Positions 7,838 to 15,892 of a stretch of 64,000 nt of DNA are shown here, piece after piece. Source of the stretch: Halolactibacillus halophilus (GTDB lineage: Bacteria > Bacillota > Bacilli > Bacillales > Amphibacillaceae); contig NZ_FOXC01000003.1 of assembly GCF_900115605.1 (NCBI RefSeq), positions 49,614-113,613 on the forward strand. Direction: 5' to 3'. Within the stretch, counting starts at the first letter, position 1. The number at the start of each line of letters is the position of its first letter. Under the pieces are notes generated by a model. That model saw only the letters and a program-made list of their open reading frames with translations, was not told where the DNA came from and did no database searches. The translations under genes were made by a program, and so were the position numbers.

Positions 7838-9526
7838 TTAGGAAATTGTTTTAAAGTGACTCACTTCTTTATTCAAGCTCTCTGCAAGTTCTGCGAGTGT
7901 ATTCGCACTTGATGAAATTTCATTCATTGAACTTGCTGACTGCTCAGACGAAGCTGCTGTTTGTTCAATACCTGCAGCTGACTCTTCTGATACCGAAGCA
8001 ATTTCTTCAATCGATGTATTAATTAATACACTTTCATTGGTCACATCAGAAAGTGTCGATGTGACGTATTCAATTCTTTCAACCATTTTTTTAATGGCAT
8101 CATTTATTTCATTGAAATTCTGACCTGTTTGGGCCATCTGCACCGTACCGGTATTCACTTCATTGTAGCCAGCTTCTAACGCACCGACGACTTCTTTTGT
8201 ATCGCCTTGAATACCTTGAATAATCGTCGTAATTTCTCTTACAGAAGCTGATACATTTTCTGCTAATTTTCTTACTTCATCGGCAACAACCGCAAACCCT
8301 GCACCATGCTCACCCGCACGAGCCGCTTCAATCGCCGCATTAAGCGCCAAGAGATTGGTTTGTTCGGCGATATCTTGAATCACATCAACCAGTTTTGATA
8401 CTTGATTTGAACGTTGTTCTAAACTTGAAACTTTCTTCACGGCATCATTAACAATCGTATCAATTTTCAACATTTGGTTGAGGGCCTGTTCCATCATCTT
8501 ATAGCCTTCATCTGTCTTCTCAATCACAGTAATCGATTCTTCTGAAACATTTTCTGTCTTCTCATTTGCATCTGCGATACGTTTTAAGAAAAGTTCCATT
8601 TTCTCAGATAACGTGGATACCGTGTGGGCTTGCGTTTCAGACCCAGATGATAATTCTTGCATTGTTGACGCAATTTGTTCAGAGCCTTCACGCACTTCGA
8701 GGGATGATTGTGTCAGTTCTTCACTTGAACTAGAGACACGTTCAGCCGCATTAGACACACTTCGAATCACTGCTTGCAGGTCTTCTTGCATCATATTCAT
8801 TGATTCAGTTAATTCACCAATTTCATCTTTACGTTTATTTTTCAGTAACTCACCCGTTAAATCACCTTGAGCAACTGCCGCTAAACGACTGGCTACTCGT
8901 TTCAATGGATTAGCAACATAGCGCCCCATTAATGTTCCTAGAATAATAGCGATAATCATTGCCCCTGCCGCGATAAATAATATAATCGAACGCGTCCACT
9001 CAAAGGTCGTCTCTCCTTTTTCATAGTCGCCTTCAGCAATCGTTAAGCTTATATCACGTAACTGATAAAGTGTCTCGCGAAAAACGCGAAAATCTTCTTC
9101 TGCTTCTTGGACACCGCGCTCGGCTACAAAAAAGGCATCATTCGACATCTTTGTTGCATTGTCACGCGCTTTAGCACTATATGTATTCCAGTCTTCTCGC
9201 AGTTGTGCACTTAATTCTTCCTCTTCTGGTTCCCGATTAAATGCATCAAATTGATCTAACAATCGATCCATAGAATCAATGGTTTCGAGTGCCTCTTCAC
9301 CTCTTGCAGTTTCTTCTTCGGCAATCCCTGATAATAATTGCACCTGCAAGTTTTCACCTGTTTGAATCATTTCTGTCATGACACCTAGTGGTTGAACGCG
9401 GTTATGGTACAATAACCTAGCATTTTCCTGAATCGCACTCATACCCCAAACACCGGCTGCACCAACAATTAATACAAGTAGTACAACGACGATGTAAGAA
9501 CTAATTAACTTTCCTTTCATTTTCAT
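7838..9526 (-). CDS. Transmembrane methyl-accepting chemotaxis protein (4HB sensor)
   Basis: 562 residues. A first membrane helix (about 8-30), an extracellular four-helix-bundle sensor of about 150 residues, a second helix (about 180-200), HAMP (NPLKRVASRLAAVAQGDL), and a full MCP signalling domain with hairpin tip [21 protein letters not shown]. It relays extracellular signals to CheA/CheW; the ligand is unknown. ATG 9526 follows a GGGGGT site. The gene has its own terminator and no che gene is nearby, as is usual for scattered receptors. Confidence 0.93.
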   Translation of the reverse strand: MKMKGKLISSYIVVVLLVLIVGAAGVWGMSAIQENARLLYHNRVQPLGVMTEMIQTGENLQVQLLSGIAEEETARGEEALETIDSMDRLLDQFDAFNREPEEEELSAQLREDWNTYSAKARDNATKMSNDAFFVAERGVQEAEEDFRVFRETLYQLRDISLTIAEGDYEKGETTFEWTRSIILFIAAGAMIIAIILGTLMGRYVANPLKRVASRLAAVAQGDLTGELLKNKRKDEIGELTESMNMMQEDLQAVIRSVSNAAERVSSSSEELTQSSLEVREGSEQIASTMQELSSGSETQAHTVSTLSEKMELFLKRIADANEKTENVSEESITVIEKTDEGYKMMEQALNQMLKIDTIVNDAVKKVSSLEQRSNQVSKLVDVIQDIAEQTNLLALNAAIEAARAGEHGAGFAVVADEVRKLAENVSASVREITTIIQGIQGDTKEVVGALEAGYNEVNTGTVQMAQTGQNFNEINDAIKKMVERIEYVTSTLSDVTNESVLINTSIEEIASVSEESAAGIEQTAASSEQSASSMNEISSSANTLAELAESLNKEVSHFKTIS

Positions 9527-9633
9527 CCTGTTACCCCCTAAAAATATATCATCTTCCTATTCATTATATCGGCTAATGTGACCATTTGCGAACAATTATC
9601 ACAAAAAAAATTAACTTTATTTTGCCAAGTGCA

Positions 9634-9662
9634 CAAAAAAGCGACTCTAAAGTTAGAGTCGC
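9634..9662 (-). terminator. Terminator overlapping the end of the hydroxyacid oxidase gene
   Basis: A 10-bp perfect stem GCGACTCTAA / TTAGAGTCGC with a 2-base gap is followed on the minus strand by TTTTTT. The stop codon of the oxidase gene lies inside the stem, and this ends the riboswitch-controlled operon. Confidence 0.85.
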
Positions 9663-10744
9663 CTTACTTGCGTTTTTGATAAATCAACAAATGTATTTGC
9701 GCCAAGTAATTTTAAATTCACTGTTACATCCGTTATTAATTGATCTAGTACGTCTTTTACACCCGCTTCACCACCGGTAAGTCCATAAATGTATGGCCGC
9801 CCAATTAAGACACTATCTGCACCTAACAGATAAGCTTTAATCACATCGGTACCGCGCTTAATACCACCGTCAATCAAAAGTGGGAAATCATTACCCACTT
9901 TTTCTCTAATCTCAGCTAATACTTCCAATGGTTCAATCGCACTATCAAGTTGCCTGGCGCCGTGATTACTGATAATCACGCCTGCTGCCCCAATACTTTT
10001 ACAATATTCGGCATCGCTCGGATCGAGGATACCTTTAATAATGACCGGAAGCGACGTCTCGTTAATTAATCGTGCTACTTTGTCAAAAGTTAATGACTGA
10101 TTGAACAAGATGGCTTGGATTTTTTGTTTAAGCGTTGCGTGATCGTCCTCACTTGTCACATACTTCTCTTTAAAGACTGGATCAGTTAAGAAGTTACGCA
10201 TACCAGCCCCTTCATCCATCGGAAAATAATCATGAGCTAAGTCAATTTCGCGTCTTCCTAACACCGGTGTATCAACGGTAATGACAAGTCCCTTTGCACC
10301 CACTGCTTCCACTCGTCTCACAAAGCTATAAGCCACCTCATCATCACTCGGCCAGTAGAGCTGAAAGTAGTGATCACTCTCAGTTATCACGTCATTTACT
10401 TCTTCGATACTAAAACTTGAAACCGTACTTTGGACAAACGGTAAGCCCGAGGCATTAGCTGCTCGCGCACTAGCAAGCTCTCCTGATTCGTGCACAATCG
10501 TATGAAAACCAATCGGCGCTAGCATAATAGGTGCATAAATCCTTGATTGAAACAGCTCAACCGATGGATCAACTGTTGTAACATCTCTTAATAACCGCGG
10601 AATTAATCGGTAGCGGCTAAACTGTTCAGCATTATATTTAAGACTAACCTCACTACCTGACCCACCCGATAAGTATCCAAAAGCATTCCGTGAAAGGTGT
10701 TGTTCGGCGAATATTTCCCATGTCTCTTCGGTTTTTTTCGTCAT
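9653..10744 (-). CDS. FMN-dependent 2-hydroxyacid oxidase/dehydrogenase in the metNIQ operon
   Basis: 363 residues of the glycolate oxidase / lactate oxidase family, cytoplasmic (beta/alpha)8 barrel. Expected residues are seen: Tyr24 in FGYLSGG, Tyr130 in FQLYWPS, Lys237 in PVIIKGI, catalytic His261 and Arg264 in SNHGARQLD (Ala replaces the usual second Gly), and the phosphate loop IDGGIKRGTD. It would oxidise an L-2-hydroxy acid to the 2-keto acid with release of peroxide, or pass electrons on. The ATG lies 9 bases after the metI stop, and the ribosome site overlaps that stop, so it is transcribed with metNIQ under the SAM riboswitch. This suggests the 2-hydroxy analogue of methionine as substrate; plain lactate oxidase is the alternative. 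Confidence 0.88.
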   Translation of the reverse strand: MTKKTEETWEIFAEQHLSRNAFGYLSGGSGSEVSLKYNAEQFSRYRLIPRLLRDVTTVDPSVELFQSRIYAPIMLAPIGFHTIVHESGELASARAANASGLPFVQSTVSSFSIEEVNDVITESDHYFQLYWPSDDEVAYSFVRRVEAVGAKGLVITVDTPVLGRREIDLAHDYFPMDEGAGMRNFLTDPVFKEKYVTSEDDHATLKQKIQAILFNQSLTFDKVARLINETSLPVIIKGILDPSDAEYCKSIGAAGVIISNHGARQLDSAIEPLEVLAEIREKVGNDFPLLIDGGIKRGTDVIKAYLLGADSVLIGRPYIYGLTGGEAGVKDVLDQLITDVTVNLKLLGANTFVDLSKTQVRRL

Positions 10745-10753
10745 CGTCTCACC

Positions 10754-11413
10754 TTAGTCTTTCTTTGCTTTTTGACTCAACACGTTACCGAGTGATTGAA
10801 TACCTTGAATCAAGATAATCAGAATCACAATCGTCACGTACATCACTTCTGGTTGATAGCGGACGTGACCAAACCGGTAAGCAACATCACCCAGACCACC
10901 TGCGCCGACTAAACCAGCCATTGCGGTCGCCCCGATTAATCCGATCACCGCGATCGTAACGCCTAAGATAATTGAGGATTTTGCCTCTCGAATCATCACG
11001 TGCCAAATAATATGGAGCGGTTTAATCCCCATCGCTTGATACGCTTCAATCACCCCTTGGTCGACTTCAAGTAAAGAGGATTCCATTAACCGCGCTAAGT
11101 AGGGTGCGGTAAAGATCACCAGTGGCACAATGACCCCCTTAACACCCATCGACGTTCCGACAATGACACGGGTAAACGGTAATAACGCAAACAGCAAAAT
11201 AATAAACGGTACTGAACGAATCGTGTTAATCACAATATTCAGTACCCGGTACAACCAAATATGACCGTTGCCATTCGTTCGACTAATGACAAGGAGCACC
11301 CCTAGTGGCAAGCCAATCAGAATTGAGAAAAATAAACTGATGGTCACCATTTGAAAAGTGGCAAAAGTTGCTTCAACAATGGTTATACCCCAACGCTCAA
11401 TAAATGCCATCAT
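10754..11413 (-). CDS. metI: Methionine ABC transporter permease
   Basis: 219 residues, five or so membrane helices. The cytoplasmic EAA loop (EAYQAMGIKPLHIIWHVMIREA) contacts the ATPase. Length and sequence match MetI of D/L-methionine importers. Its start overlaps the metN end by 17 bases, giving translational coupling. It forms the channel of the MetNIQ importer in the cytoplasmic membrane. Confidence 0.95.
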   Translation of the reverse strand: MMAFIERWGITIVEATFATFQMVTISLFFSILIGLPLGVLLVISRTNGNGHIWLYRVLNIVINTIRSVPFIILLFALLPFTRVIVGTSMGVKGVIVPLVIFTAPYLARLMESSLLEVDQGVIEAYQAMGIKPLHIIWHVMIREAKSSIILGVTIAVIGLIGATAMAGLVGAGGLGDVAYRFGHVRYQPEVMYVTIVILIILIQGIQSLGNVLSQKAKKD

Positions 11414-12425
11414 TACTATTTACCTCCCTTACAATCACACCTTGTCCTGTTAAATAATCAATTGCTTTCGTCGTTTCCTTCACTGATCCTTTAACATGTG
11501 CCCGTAGTTTTCCAAACGTATGGTCTTTTAGCTCAACAATATTTCCCGATAAAATATTGGTCTCAATCTGATAACGATTTGAAATCACTGATAAGCTAGG
11601 ACTCTCCGCAGCACTACCAACAAACGTTAAATCAAGAATTGGCCCTTCTATTTGAAGGTCTTTAATAATATGTGTCGGCGTTTGACTTGGAAAAATACTA
11701 TCAACAAACCGCTTGGTCGTATGGTGTTTAGGTTCTGTGTAAAGATCAACTACCGGACCTTGTTCGATAATTTCCCCTTGTTCCATGACCGCGACGCGGT
11801 CACAGATCCGCTGAATCACATGCATCTCATGGGTAATGAGTAAAATCGTAATCCCAAGTTCTCGGTTAATCTTTAGTAATAGCTCAAGAATTTGATCCGT
11901 TGTATCTGGGTCAAGTGCACTTGTTGCCTCGTCACTCAACAACACCTCCGGTTCATGTGAGAGAGCTCGAGCAATCGCGACCCGTTGTTTTTGACCACCT
12001 GAGAGTTGATTCGGATAAACATCTGCTTTATCACTGAGCCCAACAATATCTAAATATTTTTTCACTCGTGTTTTGATTTCCTTATCAGCAACACCCGTGA
12101 GTTTCAGTGGAATCGCAATGTTTTGATAAACAGTAAGGGTCTTTAACAAGTTGAACCCTTGAAAAATCATTCCAATTCGTTGGCGTTTTTTTCTAAGCGC
12201 TTCTTTTGATAACGTCACTAAAGAATCACCGTCAATAATCACATCGCCTGATGTAGGCGCCTCTAGTAGGTTAGCCATGCGGACAAGGGTACTTTTCCCC
12301 GCCCCGCTATAGCCAATCACACCGTAAATTTCGCCTTTTTTAACTGTTAGGCTCACATCATCTAGTGCCGTGACTTTCTTTTTGCCTGTTTCAAATGTTT
12401 TTGTAATATGTTTTAATTCAATCAT
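11397..12425 (-). CDS. metN: Methionine ABC transporter ATP-binding protein
   Basis: 342 residues from ATG 12425, preceded by AGGGGATAA; a longer frame upstream runs back into metQ and is not used. Walker A GYSGAGKST, signature LSGGQKQRVAIA, Walker B VLLSDEATSAL, switch His in ITHEM. A C-terminal NIL domain (about residues 265-340) is the regulatory domain that binds methionine and shuts transport in known MetN proteins. It powers methionine uptake together with MetI and MetQ. Confidence 0.96.
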   Translation of the reverse strand: MIELKHITKTFETGKKKVTALDDVSLTVKKGEIYGVIGYSGAGKSTLVRMANLLEAPTSGDVIIDGDSLVTLSKEALRKKRQRIGMIFQGFNLLKTLTVYQNIAIPLKLTGVADKEIKTRVKKYLDIVGLSDKADVYPNQLSGGQKQRVAIARALSHEPEVLLSDEATSALDPDTTDQILELLLKINRELGITILLITHEMHVIQRICDRVAVMEQGEIIEQGPVVDLYTEPKHHTTKRFVDSIFPSQTPTHIIKDLQIEGPILDLTFVGSAAESPSLSVISNRYQIETNILSGNIVELKDHTFGKLRAHVKGSVKETTKAIDYLTGQGVIVREVNSNDGIY

Positions 12426-12438
12426 ATTTGTTATCCCC

Positions 12439-13239
12439 TTACCATGAGGTAACGACAGATCCTTCGAATGTTTCCTCAATAAATTGTTTGACTTCATCTG
12501 ATTGATAGATATTAACAAACTTTTCAACAACAGGGTCATCGATATTTTCTTCTCTTGCGACAATTAAGTTTACCCAAGGTGAGTCACCTGGTTCAATATA
12601 AATCGAGTCTTCGGTTGGAACAAAACCATGTTCAATCGCAAAGTTCGTATTAATCGCAGCCGCAGCAACTTCTTCTAATTGACGTGGAATTTGCGATGCT
12701 TCTAGTTCAATAAATTCTAGATCCAATGGATTGTCTTCAATATCAATCACCATTGCCTCAGCTCCAACACCGTCTTTTAAGGTGATGAGTCCAGCATCTT
12801 CAAATAACATTAGCGCCCGTGCGCCGTTGGTTGGGTCGTTTGGCACTGCAACTGAATCGCCTTCTTTTAACTCACTCACGTCACTAATACCGGTTGAGTA
12901 AATCCCCATTGGAAAGTTGACCGTTGAAGCAACAGCTTCAATCGCATAACCACGATCACTTTTGGCATTATCTAAAAATGGTTGGTGCTGATAACTATTC
13001 AAATCAAGCTCACCCTCATCAAGGGCTGTATTTGGAATCACATACTCAGTGAATACTTCAATATTGACTGTTAAACCTTCATCTTCTGCAAGTTCTTTTA
13101 CTTTTTCTAAAATTTGCTCGTGTGGACCAGCGGTCACACCAACAGTTACTTCATCTTCACTCAAGGCCCCAGTGTCACTGCCACACCCTGCGAGTACGAC
13201 TAATACGACTAAACCAATTAAACCTAATAACTTTCTCAT
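12439..13239 (-). CDS. metQ: Methionine-binding lipoprotein of the ABC importer
   Basis: 266 residues from ATG 13239. The start is set by GGGGGAAG upstream and by a proper lipoprotein signal peptide MRKLLGLIGLVVLVVLAGC; a longer frame would run into the riboswitch terminator. It belongs to the NlpA/MetQ family of substrate-binding proteins and is anchored by the lipobox Cys19. First gene of the operon metQ-metN-metI-oxidase. Substrate is methionine or its derivatives, supported by the SAM riboswitch. Confidence 0.95.
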   Translation of the reverse strand: MRKLLGLIGLVVLVVLAGCGSDTGALSEDEVTVGVTAGPHEQILEKVKELAEDEGLTVNIEVFTEYVIPNTALDEGELDLNSYQHQPFLDNAKSDRGYAIEAVASTVNFPMGIYSTGISDVSELKEGDSVAVPNDPTNGARALMLFEDAGLITLKDGVGAEAMVIDIEDNPLDLEFIELEASQIPRQLEEVAAAAINTNFAIEHGFVPTEDSIYIEPGDSPWVNLIVAREENIDDPVVEKFVNIYQSDEVKQFIEETFEGSVVTSW

Positions 13240-13282
13240 TGTTTCTTCCCCCTTAATTGTTACCGGACCCCTCTGGAAATTA

Positions 13283-13440
13283 AAACGCCTCAATTTATCA
13301 AGTGATAAATCGAGGCGTTTAATGTTTGTCTCAACTTATCTGTCATCCCTATAAATAGGGTTGCTGGATTTGGCACGAGGACACACGTCTGTTGCCGAGG
13401 CTTCAAAGGGCCAGTCCCTCCACCTCTCTTGATAAGATCC
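13283..13440 (-). promoter_or_regulatory. SAM-I (S-box) riboswitch with terminator, upstream of metQ
   Basis: On the minus strand the aptamer (about 13436 down to 13333) starts with CTTATCAAGAG and the highly conserved AGGTGGAGGGACTGGCCC, then GAAGCCTCGGCAAC, and closes with GATAAGTTGAG, which pairs with the start as helix P1. A strong terminator hairpin (13283-13320, 16-bp stem plus TTTTAATTT) follows. With SAM bound, transcription of metQNI and the oxidase should stop; without SAM it proceeds. Confidence 0.97.
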
Positions 13441-13465
13441 GGTCAATATTTTTTTGTTGAGACTT

Positions 13466-13494
13466 ACTTTACACAGTATCGAATAAAAAGTCAA
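13466..13494 (-). promoter_or_regulatory. Promoter of the metQNI-oxidase operon
   Basis: TTGACT (-35, 13489-13494) and TAAAGT (-10, 13466-13471) are separated by exactly 17 bp on the minus strand, about 25 bp ahead of the riboswitch aptamer. Confidence 0.75.
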
Positions 13495-13528
13495 CACAAT
13501 TTTTCAAACTTTTAAAACTTTTCAGTTT

Positions 13529-14317
13529 TCATTCATCTTTTAAGCGGTACAAATCCGGACGACGATCTTCATAAATCGGAATCTCTCGTCTAATTCGCTT
13601 CACCTCAGCCAAATCAATCGCCGCTGTCAATATACCTGTTTGATTGTCTGCTTCACTAATGATTTGCCCCCAAGGGTCAATCACCATCGAATGACCCGCA
13701 AATGTATTGTTAGGATCACACCCAACTCGGTTACACGCCACCACATAAACTTGATTTTCAATCGCACGAGCAACCAGTAATGCGCGCCAGTGATCGAGTC
13801 GTTGTTCGGGCCATTCGGCCACCACATATAATACATCCACATCTTCTAGCATCTGGGTTTTAATCCATTCTGGGAAGCGAATGTCGTAGCAAATCACGGC
13901 CGCAGATTTAACGCCTTGGAGCGTGAAAACGCCGTTGTCCTTTCCTTCTACTAGGAACTTTTCTTCATCCATCAATCGAAACAAATGAACTTTATCATAC
14001 CAAAAAGTGACCTCACCCTCTCGGGTGATGACTGGGAGTGAATTATAAAACTTTCCTTCACGCCCTGTTGGAACAGAACCGGCAATCACATCAACGTTAT
14101 ATTGTTTCGCCAGTGTTTTAATTGGCGTCAACACATCATAACTAGCAATCTCATCAAGGCTATCTAAACTATACCCCATTGGCCAAAATTCTGGTAACAC
14201 AACAGTATCAACCTCAGAATCAAGCTGTTTAAAGTGATTGGCCACCGCTTGTAAATTAGCTTTCACATTACCAAACTGAATATCGATCTGAAGACAAGCA
14301 ATGCGCCGCTTAGTCAT
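13529..14317 (-). CDS. Nitrilase-superfamily C-N hydrolase (MtnU / omega-amidase-like)
   Basis: 262 residues, the size of small carbon-nitrogen hydrolases. The catalytic triad is visible: Glu43 (LPEFWPMGY), Lys109 (YDKVHLF), Cys143 (VICYDIRFPEW). The NRVGCDPNNTFAGHSMVIDPWG block is typical of the omega-amidase branch (B. subtilis MtnU/YkrU). Those enzymes hydrolyse 2-oxoglutaramate produced when glutamine donates its amino group to a keto acid. The start overlaps the stop of the GldA-like gene by 4 bases (ATGA), so the two are co-translated. The MtnE-like aminotransferase nearby supports a role in methionine salvage. Another small amide is possible. Confidence 0.85.
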   Translation of the reverse strand: MTKRRIACLQIDIQFGNVKANLQAVANHFKQLDSEVDTVVLPEFWPMGYSLDSLDEIASYDVLTPIKTLAKQYNVDVIAGSVPTGREGKFYNSLPVITREGEVTFWYDKVHLFRLMDEEKFLVEGKDNGVFTLQGVKSAAVICYDIRFPEWIKTQMLEDVDVLYVVAEWPEQRLDHWRALLVARAIENQVYVVACNRVGCDPNNTFAGHSMVIDPWGQIISEADNQTGILTAAIDLAEVKRIRREIPIYEDRRPDLYRLKDE

Positions 14318-15414
14318 TCGCCATCATCCTTTCTTAAACGTAAGACATGTTGTTCTAATTCACTCATCGCATGATGGACGAGGTCGGGTGTGACCTTGCC
14401 TAACAAGTGAATCGATTCCGCCTCGCATGTCGCATGTCGCGCGACTTGTTGCCATTTCTCTTCAAGATTTGATTGAATGCCTAAATCAGAAAAACTTGTC
14501 GGCAAACCGAGTGCCTGGTAAAACGGCAACAATTGATTGATCTCAGCCCATTCATCAAACAACGATAATTGTACTAAAATACCGTAACTGACCTTATCCC
14601 CGTGGAGGTATTGATGCGTTTCTGCTAACACAGTAAGGCCATTATGAATCGAGTGCGCCCCCGAAATTCTCCCGTAATATTCACCGAAGCCACCGACCAT
14701 GCCACTTGCTAACAGAATTGTATCGACAACTTCAATAAATTGATCGGTAATCTGTTTTGTCTTCTGGTCACTCAGTGCCGCTTCTCCGTGAGTAATCAAT
14801 ACATCATGGCATAACTTCGCCGCCTGTTGACTCACTTTCACCGCAATTGATTGATGCGTTAACGAAGCTACGAGTGGTTTTGCCTCATACCACTTAGCGA
14901 GAGTGTCACCAATACCTGCCCGTAAGTAGTCTGTTGGTGTTTGAATCAAAATACCTGGTTCAGCTGCCACCATAAAAGCCGCCTGGTCAAACACCACATA
15001 ATCGGTAAAGACACCGTCTTCAGTGTAAAACACACTAAGCGGGGTGACCGCGGCGCAGTTTGATGCCAAAGTAGGTACAATAAAATACGGCAACCCCATT
15101 GCCGCGGCCGTTGCTTTGGTCACATCAATCACCTTACCACCACCGACGGCAAGGAGATAATCAACCACTTCCGCTTCTGCCTTTTCTTTTAATCTGTCTA
15201 CTTCCTCACGAGAACATTCCCCGTTATAACGCTCAATCACCACATTTAAGTTTAGTGGGGTAATAAACGGCTCGGCTACGTTAAACGAGGCCGTACCTGT
15301 TACGAGTAACCCTTTCTTCAAGCCTTGTGTTTCAATCACTTGTTTCATATCCGTTAAAGCCTCGTCATGATGACGATATATATTTGGTGTGCCCTGTACT
15401 TTAATTGCTTCCAT
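14314..15414 (-). CDS. GldA/YbdH-like iron- or zinc-dependent dehydrogenase
   Basis: 366 residues from ATG 15414, which has GGGAGG 9 bases upstream; an upstream GTG lacks a site. The NAD-binding GGGKVIDVTKA motif and family metal ligands (Asp in RAGIGDTLAKW, His in SGAHSIHNG, His in YLHGDKVSYG) are present. It resembles the YbdH/HcxA branch of the glycerol dehydrogenase family, whose known members reduce 2-keto acids to 2-hydroxy acids, more than true glycerol dehydrogenase. Its operon partner is the omega-amidase-like gene, and the MtnE-like aminotransferase lies divergently. Keto-methionine reduction is therefore a reasonable guess; glycerol or another polyol remains possible. Confidence 0.8.
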   Translation of the reverse strand: MEAIKVQGTPNIYRHHDEALTDMKQVIETQGLKKGLLVTGTASFNVAEPFITPLNLNVVIERYNGECSREEVDRLKEKAEAEVVDYLLAVGGGKVIDVTKATAAAMGLPYFIVPTLASNCAAVTPLSVFYTEDGVFTDYVVFDQAAFMVAAEPGILIQTPTDYLRAGIGDTLAKWYEAKPLVASLTHQSIAVKVSQQAAKLCHDVLITHGEAALSDQKTKQITDQFIEVVDTILLASGMVGGFGEYYGRISGAHSIHNGLTVLAETHQYLHGDKVSYGILVQLSLFDEWAEINQLLPFYQALGLPTSFSDLGIQSNLEEKWQQVARHATCEAESIHLLGKVTPDLVHHAMSELEQHVLRLRKDDGE

Positions 15415-15508
15415 CGCTATTTCCTCCCGCTTCACTGTTTTATCTATTGTCTATCAGACTATTATTTATGTCAATCTTTCGAATTTTCTATTTTTATCAT
15501 GAACATAT

Positions 15509-15537
15509 TTTACAAAACGTGTTACACTAACTATAAT
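15509..15537 (+). promoter_or_regulatory. Strong sigma-A type promoter of a short transcript
   Basis: TTTACA (15509-15514), 17-bp spacer, TATAAT (15532-15537). Transcription should start near 15544, only about 9 nt ahead of the ATG of the frameshifted small ORF, and end at the hairpin near 15740-15760. Confidence 0.7.
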
Positions 15538-15552
15538 CTTTATTCAACCAAC

Positions 15553-15710
15553 ATGAGCAAAAAACGTCAGCGACCGGCAATTACCGTGACAGTTTAGATC
15601 GCGCCAGTCATGGTAGCCTAAAAGACTTATCAAGTGGCCTTAGCACAAAAGGCTTAGCGCTTGTCATTGTTGGTTTAATTGTGGTCATTTTAGCGATTGT
15701 CTTACTCTAA
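15553..15710 (+). pseudogene. Small single-pass membrane protein gene with a one-base frameshift
   Basis: From ATG 15553 the frame runs MSKK then leaves the frame that carries the rest. Adding one base in the run of six A at 15559-15564 gives a continuous 52-residue protein: a polar N-terminal part (TSATGNYRDSLDRASHGSLKD) and a C-terminal hydrophobic helix (GLALVIVGLIVVILAIVLL). The frame is closed by TAA 15708-15710 and a terminator follows. The leader is almost absent and no good ribosome site is seen. It may be a recent pseudogene, a sequencing slip in the A run, or expressed through slippage on the A run. I do not recognise the protein. Confidence 0.5.
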
Positions 15711-15739
15711 TATTTCAATTGATACATAAAGATGTCTCG

Positions 15740-15762
15740 GCACCTATGGGTGCTTTTTTTGT
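15740..15762 (+). terminator. Rho-independent terminator of the short transcript
   Basis: A short GCACC / GGTGC stem with a 4-base loop is followed by TTTTTTTG TTTTTT. Confidence 0.7.
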
Positions 15763-15892
15763 TTTTTAAACGCCTGGTCGACAAAAGCATTTAATCACTG
15801 ATACTAGACGAAACCCCCTTGATTCGTTACACTATATCAAAAGTATATCTGTCAGAATTTTAACACATTGACTATTTGAAAGGTGTGAGCAC

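Noticed and set aside
7721..7912. A 63-codon plus-strand reading frame overlapping the receptor end
   Set aside because: It runs antisense across the intron relic and the terminator stem and has no ribosome site; it is chance.
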